Assembly: GCA_900095095.1 (NCBI GenBank)
Contig: FMBT01000357.1
Location: 62,001 to 126,000, forward strand
Origin: Fragilariopsis cylindrus CCMP1102
Lineage: Eukaryota; Bacillariophyta; Bacillariophyceae; Bacillariales; Bacillariaceae
Length of the DNA stretch: 64,000 nt
Direction of reading: 5' to 3'
Below the pieces are notes generated by a model. The model worked only from the letters and a program-made list of their open reading frames with translations, did no database searches and was not told where the DNA came from. Below are positions 51,824 through 61,098 of this stretch, piece after piece. The stretch's first letter is position 1. Each line of letters begins with the position of its first letter. Made by a program: the position numbers and the translations under genes.

Positions 51824-52562
51824 TACATAGGAGCGATTGGCAGTTTAACTAAGCTGCTAGAGAGATACAGTAGAAAATGATTTCCGGGGAGATCGGGAGA
51901 GATTGCATTTTCGTCAGGCCGTCATAGTGGAGAGTCATGGCGGTGCATTATGTACGCAGAGTAGTCGCGTCGTAAAAATATATCACTCAAAACCCGTAAT
52001 TTTAGTTTCATCAGAATAGGTTGTTCTCCAGGGCAACTGCAACTGGAAACAGATAGTAATCGCACGGAAATGAGATATCGTACGCCATTACAAGTCGTCT
52101 ACGTCTACGTCGTCTACGTAGTGGAGAATCAAGTGAGGTGTTGTATCACATCGATGTGATTCGATGATTCGTTCATTTTATTTATTCACATCACAAAAAC
52201 ATCATCGGAATAATTAGTACCCGTCTACTGTAAGTGGACGGCTGTACATCATTAGTCTAGCTAGTGACGTGTTCGTCCGCAGATTTTTGTAAGACAAAAG
52301 GAATGAGCTAAAGTTCAAATACAATCGCTATAACAGTACTTTTTACTTAGTTTGAGCGCCATTTTCCATCAACTGCACGCTCATAATCTCAGAGCCATTC
52401 ATTAAATTTTACAAAACGATAGCTCTACTAAAAGTCTCTACTAAAAGTAGTGATCTACAATAATATCGCATTCAATTCTAATCGCTGCAAAATCAAACCG
52501 CAAACCCCGAATCAATCAAATAAAAGCAGACACCATCGAGATAGTAAAGTACACGTGTCATA
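51824..52562. other. spacer with dispersed repeat D2
   Basis: Contains the second copy of repeat D (51957-52095), TACAGTA near 51868 and TACTGTA near 52226, a GTCTACGTC tandem bit near 52097-52125, and the leader of the LGDHP-family gene. No gene seen. Confidence 0.5.
51957..52095 (+). repeat. dispersed repeat D, right copy
   Basis: Starts GCAGAGTAGTCGCGTCGTAA and follows the same order as 49868-50010 (GGTTGTTCTCCAGGGCAAC, AATCGCACGGAAATGAGAT). The pair encloses the 1.54-kb TIR element. Confidence 0.7.
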
Positions 52563-53225
52563 ATGGCAATCGATATCATCCCTCTAGCTTTCTTATCTGC
52601 AATCACTATTAGCAATAAAACGAGGGAATCGTCGTCGTCTACATCGTCGTCGTCGTCTTGTTGTGAAACTAAAGCACCAGATGGTAGCAGTTTAGAGAAT
52701 ATCAAGATACGTCCAATTCATCATCGTCAAATCATCGACCCGTTTTCATGGTCTGATTATCCTATTGTTGTCCATCAAGATGAAATAGGAAATGATGAGG
52801 ATGATAATAGCGTTATCAACTACGACTGCTATGGACCGATTCCAATGGTGAATGCTTCGAAAGCGAAGGATGTAAGTAGTGTACGATTCGCATCATCGCT
52901 TGATGTTCGTACATTTTCTTTAATACTAGGTGACCATCCATGGTGTGAAGATGATCTATCAATTGAATTGGGTTGGGAATATAATATGAAACAAGTTGAG
53001 GACGACAATAGGGATATTCATAGCATCTCATATCATAACCAACTGCCGCCTTCGTCGCCTTCTCGACTATCATATTTAGAGAGAAAAAATCTACTAATAC
53101 ATGTTGCTGGGTATACCAAAGAAGAACTGAAACTCGAGATGATGAAGAAGAAAAAAAGCGATAACATTAGAAGACCTTTACAAAAAAGTTCCAAAAGTAT
53201 TTCCTGTCTATCACTCATCCAATAA
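52563..53225 (+). CDS. diatom-type protein with RTxxLxLGDHP motif
   Basis: 220 aa. Ser- and acid-rich N-terminal 100 residues, then SVRFASSLDVRTFSLILGDHPWCEDDLSIELGWEY (106-140), the hallmark of an expanded family of small proteins in diatoms and related algae whose role is unknown. SRLSYLERKNLLIHVAGYTKEELKLEMMKKKK (about 167-198) is the usual second block (Y-L-x-R-x-LL...GY-x-xEEL) of that family, followed by a basic tail. No targeting peptide is evident and no catalytic motif is seen. The presence of both blocks and a clean start and stop make it a real, probably functional gene. Confidence 0.75.
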   Translation: MAIDIIPLAFLSAITISNKTRESSSSTSSSSSCCETKAPDGSSLENIKIRPIHHRQIIDPFSWSDYPIVVHQDEIGNDEDDNSVINYDCYGPIPMVNASKAKDVSSVRFASSLDVRTFSLILGDHPWCEDDLSIELGWEYNMKQVEDDNRDIHSISYHNQLPPSSPSRLSYLERKNLLIHVAGYTKEELKLEMMKKKKSDNIRRPLQKSSKSISCLSLIQ

Positions 53226-55114
53226 AGCAGATGTGTAGACTTTTATTACAACATAGGTATTGACTGGAGGTGCACGCACTGTTTTTTCACTAGATACCCA
53301 CTTTTAGCTACTGTAGTAGCTAAAGCAAGTCTATCAAAGCTTCTATAGAAAAGAATCAAACCGCTGTATAAAATTGAACGGACGTCATCTACCTTTGACA
53401 AGTTTTGAAGGGTTCTTCACAAACGTAGAACAGATTCTAAGTTCATCTTGAGAATGTAAACTAAATAGCGCTTTTTTACAAGCGCAATTATACAGGAACT
53501 TGTACCTGTACATCTTTTGAACAAACAATAACACTCTATAGATCAAATAGTAACAAGTCAAACATACCCGTTGAAAATGGAGCCTCTTCTAAACCTCTAA
53601 TAATATTACCAACTAGAGAATTGATTCTAGAGGATAGCTATTATTGATTTCATCTATTATCATTAACAATTGCTTCTATACACATGCAGGATGTACATAT
53701 TACCTACTATTACTTTTGGTTTGTTTACTGATGAGTGGCTCTACCTTTTGGTGCTGAACCATAACCTCTAGATAACCATAACCTCTAGATAAAAATATAT
53801 CGCAATGACTCACCTCTCTATTCAACTTTATTACTATATGATGTAGTGTGACTGTATAGTATGGTTCAGGTATGTGGGAGAAATCGAAAGTTGTTTAGTA
53901 GTAGTATGTATATGTCTTCTTTTACACAGTTCCAACATATTATCACAGTAACAATAACAAAAGAAAGCATGAGGTCACATAGTGTTTAGGTACACACTCA
54001 TTGTAGATAAAGGTAAGCCTCTTTGAAGCTGGAGCACCCATAGTTTATTGCGCTGGAGATGATAATGCGACTTGTTAGCTGACAAGTCCGACTTGTTAGA
54101 AAAACAAGTCGCGACTTGTTAGACTAAGTTAACCTGGGGGATGCGAATATTTTTTGATTGTTTTTTTTCGACATTTTTTAGGTGTTAAAATAAGGGGAGC
54201 TACGATTTTTAAATATTTCGTACAATTTTTATCCACGTATGAACGGAAGAGTCAAATACTTACTCGACTCGACTCATACGACTGACTATAGTAGCAGTCA
54301 GTCCTTCGAACGACGGGAAATAAGTCATAATAAAATGAGTCATTAGTGAATCGTAACTACTACCGTAGCTAGCTAGACCAGTACTACTGCATGAAAGCAA
54401 GGAAAATGTCTCAATTTCATTACACATCACATATCTCATTCACATCCTGCTTTTTTCTACTTCAGATTTTATACAATACAGCCATCATCTGGTGTCATTT
54501 GAGAGAGTGGAGGAATATAAGAAAGTAGAGTCAAGTCTAAACTTTAATACCATTCGATTCGCCGCAATACGAACGACGTCTTTAATTCTCACTTGAGTTA
54601 GTTCATTTTCCGGCTTGTCTTTTCGATCAGATAAAGAAATAGCAACAACGAGAACGAGAACAAAAAGAGGAAATAGGAAAGAACAGAAAAAAATCCGACC
54701 AGAAAAATAAATCATCCATCCAAAAAAGAAAAGCAGTTTACCTTTCGCTCCACTCACTTCTTCTGTGGATCAGTATTAATCAATCGTCTTTTACAGGGAA
54801 GTTAAAGCCTATTCTTTTTAGTCCTGCCCGCTGCCCGCTGTTTGATTCAGACTCAGATTTAGATTTGAAAAATTACTATTCACAAGTTTCAAATTTATTT
54901 CGATTTCAGAACTCAAGAAACAAAAAACAAAATCAAAACACACACACACACACACACACACAGGAGATTAGTTCGAGCGATAGATTGACAGATAGAATCA
55001 TCCATTTGAGTGTATCATCTCGATCATAGATTCAATCCAATCCAATCCAATTCAAACATAATAATATATCAACAAATTATTGCCTTGGAAAAAAATTCCA
55101 CACAAAAAATAATA
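53226..55114. other. 1.9-kb spacer upstream of the C2-DEP-MCTP gene
   Basis: AACCATAACCTCTAGATA occurs twice in tandem at about 53758-53792. At 54071-54122 ACTTGTTAG and ACAAGTC alternate in direct and inverted order. (AC)n at 54939-54961 and TCCAA units at about 55033-55053 lie in the leader. A 90-codon minus-strand frame at 54485-54757 has a hydrophobic helix but no other support. Confidence 0.55.
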
Positions 55115-58100
55115 ATGAAAATGAATCGTGGACGTCGTAGAACACGTAGTCAAGATGATACAAAGAATGGTGATGATGCAGTAATACTTCCTTCTACTTT
55201 TAGTCCTGGTGGTAATAATAGTGGAGCCGTTTCGGATGGTGGTGGTGGACAGCAACAACAACAGCAACCTCGTAAAAAGCGTTCTGGACGTCGACCTAAA
55301 AATAAAATTAGATCCACATCACAAGACAGTGGTTATAATTCCTATGGTGTTGCTTCTTATGAAAGTGATGCATCATCAATACAACAACAAGAGTATCATC
55401 AGCAACCACCTCTCGGTGAAGAGTATCAGCAACCAATAACATTTCGTAGTGAACCATCGTATCGTCAACCAACATTTCGTGAACCATCTGCAAGAAAAAT
55501 GAGTGGATTGACAACTGGAAGTGGATACGCACATAGTAGTGATGATGGTAGTAGTATAAATAGTTTTACTGGTGGTAATGCCAGAAGGAAAAAGAAACCA
55601 AAGAAAAAAAAGGCTAAAGGAGGAGGATTTCGAAACTTTTTTCCTGGAGGTATGGGTGGTGGTGGTGGTGGTTCTGTGAGTAAAAAAAGTAATACTACCG
55701 ATCACAGTCCCAATGGTAATGGTGAGAATGGTGATGATGAAAATGGGAGTAATAGTTTTGGTAGTAATAATAATCCACCAAAAGAATTAGAATATAATTC
55801 TTCTGATGATCCATATAGTAACTTTCCTATACCACAAAATCAGTACTATAATCCACCACCACCAGTTCGACGACGACGTACACCATCACCACCATCCATT
55901 TATGATAATCATGACAATCATACATTATTAGAGTGTCCAAATCCAGAATTTCATGGTACAGAAAAAAGTATGGAAATGTCTTTACAAATTAACAATGATA
56001 AGAATGATTCTAATTCTGATTCAGATAGTTCTGATGACTATGATGATGAATTTTTCCTTGGAGGTGGTAGTGGTCATAATGATAATAACCTTGATAATCT
56101 TGATAATGAACCAGATCTACCAGATTATTCAAGGGGCAAATTAATACATCAAAAAGAAGTTGCTGCATTAAATTTAGATTCAATTGAAAAAATTGCAAGA
56201 AAAAATTCAACATCCTCCAATAAAGGTAGTGAAGAATTTGATATTGAAAAATATCCTGTCCAACCAGATTATGCCTATAAAGATCAACGTAGGATGTCAA
56301 GACGTCAATTACGGAATGAAATGAATACCAAATCCAGTTATTATCATGATATGAGATTACTATCCGAAACCAAAAAAGAAATTGGACAATTGCATTTAGA
56401 AGTATTACAATGTTTTGGTTTACCAACATCCTCCTTAATTAAAGAAGTATCAGCCTATAGTGTTGCGGTACATGGTCATTCAGCATTTCAGACTGATATT
56501 ATACCAAATGTTGCTAATCCAATGTGTAAGTTCTATATTATATCTTGTTCTTGTTTATTGTTGTATATTGTTTATTGTTCATTGTTTTTCTTCGATATTT
56601 GTATCATTTGTTAAAAAATGCTATATAGCGTTCGTTGCATGCGATGGTCTTCGAAAAAGTAATCCGTTTCGGTTCGTTCCATTCCCGTGTCCGATCCGAC
56701 CTTTACTAACTTTACAGTCTTCAGTTCAGTTCAACTCAGTTCAGTTATCATTTTACATTGCGCTAACTCACATATTTTTTCTCTTTCTCTCTCTTTCCCA
56801 CCAATAATTTTTATTTTGCTCTACTTACTATACAAACATTGTACAGGGTTATCAAAGATGCGTCGTGCATGTTTATTTCCTATTCGTGAAACATATTCTA
56901 AATTATATATTGGTATATTTGATTTAGAGGCAACAATTGATGCACCACCTGAAACAATTAAAGGACATCCTGGACATCCCGGTTGGGTAGCTGGTGGTGG
57001 TAATGGTGGTAATGGTGGTGATCATCATCAACAACAACAACAACACCAACAATATGGTAGTGGTGCTTTTAATGACGGACCACGACGAAAATCTGGTGGA
57101 CATTGGAACGACGATAATAATGATGACGATGATAATGAAGATGATCTTGGACCACAACCTGCTCCATACTGTACCAAAGCAGAAGATTTTATTGGACATG
57201 TTATTATTGATATATGCCGATTACGTCCTGGTAGTACGTACGATGTAACTTTACCATTACGACGTAGTACACAAGTATTTACAAGAGAACCACAGGGCAG
57301 TGTTAGAGTACGCATACATTTGAATTATAATTCAGAACGTTCTGCTGTATTAAGTTATCTACCAAAATCATTACCAGGTGGTACAATTATTATGGATAAA
57401 CAACCAAATATGAGATATACGGTCAATTGTGTTGATGATCGATCGGCACGGAATGTTGCACATGCCGTGCATGGGATACATATGTCAGGTAAATTTAATT
57501 TAGATCTAGTGAAATCAACAATACGTGAAATTACATGGACAAGAATACACATTTTACGTTATTTACGTAAACGTGAATTGTATCAATTAACCACATGGGT
57601 ATATCCAAGTATATCTGGATTTGTTTTCTTGGCATGGATGCATGGTGTATATGCTAATACAGTCCGATATGTACCTGGTCATATTGTAGTATTTTTACTG
57701 TTACATTTGATTAAAAATTATGCCTACTATGCAATGGATTCACCACTTCAGAATGGTTTCTTAGGACCAACAATTGAAGAATTGTATTGGGCATTAATGC
57801 GTGGTACAAAAAAACGGACCAGTAAAAATAAAAATCCATTTATTGAACCATTAACAGTAGAACGAGATATATTTGGTAGTGAAACTGAATTAGCAATGAG
57901 TGGTATTCCTGGACCTGGTGCTGCTGGTGCTGACGGTCACGGTGGCCAGGGTGGTATTGCAAATAAGAATCTAAAATTAATGGATGAACTATATGATGAG
58001 AATGGGAATTTAGTTCATGCATCACGTGTTCCTCTCAATGAAATTGCTGATGCCATGAGAAAATCACTGAAGGTACAAAGTCATCGTAAAGGATTTCATG

Positions 58101-60717
58101 TATTTAAACATAGTTTTCAAGGTAATAGAGCTGTAGATTTTTTATGTGAACATGGGTATGCATTCACTCGTCCGGAAGCGGTTCAGTTAGGTCGACGACT
58201 TCAAAATGAAAAACGTTTATTTCAACATATTTCTGAAGGTGAACATTTCTCATTTGAAGACTCACCGTTCGTATATCATTTTTTAGAGTATGATTCACAA
58301 CGATATGTTATTAAAGAAAGTCATGTCCCAAAAGGTGGTCGAATATTAGAACTATTAGGATTTTATTCACGTGGTGGTCATGGTAATAATGGTGGGAATG
58401 ATGGTGGCGGTAAGGGTGGCGATAACAAGAGCAAGAAAAAAAGAGTTGTTGGTGGTGCTGATATATTAGAATCACGTGAACATGTTGAATTCCCATTTTC
58501 AACAGGTGTTGATCATCCAAGATTTACTGTAAAGGAATCATTAGTTATTCGTTCTATAGAAGTAAAAGAAAGAATCCAACGTGAAGAAGTAGCAAAAGCA
58601 ATGGTTGAGGTTGCTGAATTTGGTATAGTACCGACTGCTTCTACTGTATTTACTGTGAATAACAACCATAATACCTCGACGACGCCCGGTAATACCGCCT
58701 CCCGTGCCCATAATGGTGGTGCTTCTGGATACGATTCGGAACGGGATACATCAGCGAGTATGCGTGCAAGAAGTTTTTTCAGAGGTAGTGGTAGTGTTGG
58801 TGCTAGCAGTGCTGGTAGTGTTGATGATCTCAACGCTCGAAGAGGATATGGATATAATACTAATGATGCGGCACAACAAATAGGTGGCGCGGCTGCAGAT
58901 GGTGCAAGGTTGGTTGGTCGGACAGTACGGCGGGGTAGCTTATTAGTCGGTACAGCCGTTACGAGTGTTGCAACTACAGTTGCAGCTGGTGCTGGTGCTG
59001 TAACGCAAAATCTTACAGATACTCTAACGGGTGGTACAAGAGGACAACAAAATATGATGGCAAGTGCAAATATGCTCGAGGTTGCAACCAATGAGGAAAT
59101 GTATAAAAAATTACGTGATCAAAACAATGCTGAATTAGACAAGGTATTAGAATTACAACGTCAGGCTGACGAATATGATCCGCTTGCATATGATAGTGAT
59201 ACTGATGTTGGTAATGTCCATCGACGGAAACGTAAGAAGTTTATCATAGTTGAAAAACATTTAAAGAAACCGATGACACAAGAAATTGGTGGCAACTCCA
59301 ATGTAACACAAATTGACATGTCATTAGCAAAAGCATTACAAAAGGGACGTCGACAAGTGAATGCATTATTCTATCATATGTTTGATGATCAAGTATACAA
59401 AATTGATAAAAACCTATTCCCAACACGACTTGATGAAAAAACTGAAAAGGATCTCTTACTTGATGCAATTAAAAAGAAAAAGAAACGTGGACTTTTCAAT
59501 CGTCGTATTTCGGCACAAGAATTGCAAGAGGAAGAAGAACGTCATAAACGATTAAAATTGACACCATACGAACGTCATCAAGATGAAATGGATAAGGTAT
59601 TACTAATGTAAGGTTTTTGTGCCGTTCTAAGATTTAGTTGTGCGTGCATATTATCGTGGATCTTGTACTGTAAACGACTTCTTATGATTCTGATCATCCA
59701 CTCATACCTTTCGTTTTTTTTTTTCCTCGTTTGCATTTTCCAAAATACTGTTTACGTCCACCACTATACTCTATAATATATAGTAATCAATATTCACATT
59801 CCAATCCATGGATCAATCGTGTTGCGGTTGTGATACAACCTTTGGTGGAGATGGCGCAAACATTCTTATTTGCAATCCGTGCATTATTCAATGTATTCAC
59901 GTGGCAAGATCCGGTACTATGCTTTTGGTTGTGTTTTCTTGGACCAATACTAGCATTAGTATTGTATATAGCACCCTACCGGATTTTGTTTGGTATATTG
60001 GGTATATATATAATCGGTCCACAAAATTATGTTCTACGATTGTATCGTGAAACACGATCTGGTTATAAACCACCCGATTTTGATACCATTGTGAAAAAGA
60101 AAAAGATTGAAAAAGTTGAAGACTTTAGAGAAATGCAATTCTTTTCAAGTGAAGCACCTGGGAATCAACAGATCCGATTTCGTAACATCGATCCAACACA
60201 GGTAAAACAAATTGTTGTTCCGTCGAATGTGTTAATGTATAATAGATTCTATGACTGGCCACCGGAACCAGAATATGCACGCGTTTATGCATCCCCACCG
60301 CCAAGGAATTTAGCAACACCAGGTTTTGCAGACGAGAATGACGAGAATGGATATGAAAGTGATTCGGTATTCACATTCGATGCAGCAAGTCGTAACAACG
60401 TTGAAGTTAAGAAAAAGAAAAAGAAGGGCTTTAAAAAGGTTGCAAGTCGGTTCAAGAAGGGGACACGTTCCACTATTGGATTTGTTGAAAATGCTGGTGG
60501 GAAGATTATTACAGGTGCAGATAATGTTGTTAATAAGACAACAACTTCAACAGTCGGTGCCGTAAAAGGGTCAGCAGCTATGACAAAGAATGTTGTGAAG
60601 GGAACTGGGAAACAAACGAAGAGTGCTGCAAAAGGAACAGCAAACTTCCTACGATTACGCAAGAAAAATAAGAATTCAAAAGGTAAATATTCTGACGACG
60701 AGGACGAGTATTATTAA
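55115..60717 (+). CDS. large C2 + DEP + MCTP-type membrane protein
   Basis: Three exons: 55115-56525, 56847-59607 and 59784-60717, about 1701 aa. Junctions restore NPMWLSKMRRACLFPIRE and MDKVLLINQYSHSNPWINR. Residues 1-420 are disordered and basic/Gly/Ser-rich. One C2 domain spans about 430-630 (IGQLHLEVLQCFGLP, NPMWLSK, KLYIGIFDLE, FIGHVIIDICRL). Two hydrophobic segments lie near 716-760. A DEP domain lies at about 874-950 (HVFKHSFQGNRAVDFLCEHGYAFTRPEAVQLGRRL). The last third has PWINRVAVVIQPLVEMAQTFLFAIRALFNVFTWQDP and a second TM pair, the membrane module (PRT_C) of plant MCTP proteins, which tether ER to plasma membrane. A basic tail has VENAGGKIITGADNV repeats. DEP inside an MCTP is unusual. 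Likely a membrane-contact or lipid-binding regulator. Confidence 0.82.
56526..56846 (+). other. intron 1 of the C2-DEP-MCTP gene
   Basis: 321 bases, GTAAGTTC...GTACAG, phase 1. The joint codon gives the Trp of NPMW, the expected C2 residue. Confidence 0.8.
59608..59783 (+). other. intron 2 of the C2-DEP-MCTP gene
   Basis: 176 bases, GTAAGGTT...ATATAG, phase 2. It joins the C2/DEP part to the PWINRVAVV membrane module. Confidence 0.75.
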
Positions 60718-61098
60718 AACAGAAAGTGAAATACTATACTATGTTATTATTCTGTACGTACGGTACAGTTTCGAGCAAAGGGAGAAGTAAAAGCAAAGAA
60801 AGATTAAAACAATAAAAAGTGACATAACATTAATCATTATTTTAACGGTAACTTTTTTCGATCCCGAGAGCTGCGTATGGTAGGTACTTCTTGTACAATA
60901 CCAGTACAGTACGACGTACTGTAGTTAGTAGGTCGAAGAATAGTACAATAATTGTGTAGGAAGAAGCGAAATTCCCTAATGTATTTTTCTTTTTATTCAT
61001 ATATTTCTTTAGCTAGAACTAGAGAATTAGCAAAAACTAGTTATTTACTGGTAAATGGTAACATTATATATCAAGTAACATTACATCAAGTAACTGTA
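60718..61098. other. spacer between convergent 3' ends
   Basis: TACAGTA/TACTGTA-rich stretch at about 60898-60925 (CAGTACAGTACGACGTACTG). AAGTAACATTACATCAAGTAAC duplication near 61073. No gene seen. Confidence 0.55.

Noticed and set aside
49868-52095. Repeat D pair considered as LTRs of a retrotransposon
   Set aside because: Copies are too diverged and lack TG...CA ends, a primer-binding site or gag/pol between them.
22778-53225. CWYT- and LGDHP-family genes considered as two parts of one system
   Set aside because: They are 29 kb apart, unlinked, and both families are simply common in diatom genomes.
54485-54757. 90-codon minus-strand ORF with one hydrophobic helix
   Set aside because: Start and stop exist, but there is no recognisable family or neighbouring support; AT-rich DNA easily gives hydrophobic frames.
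58513-59091. 192-codon minus-strand frame
   Set aside because: Antisense shadow of exon 2 of the C2-DEP-MCTP gene.
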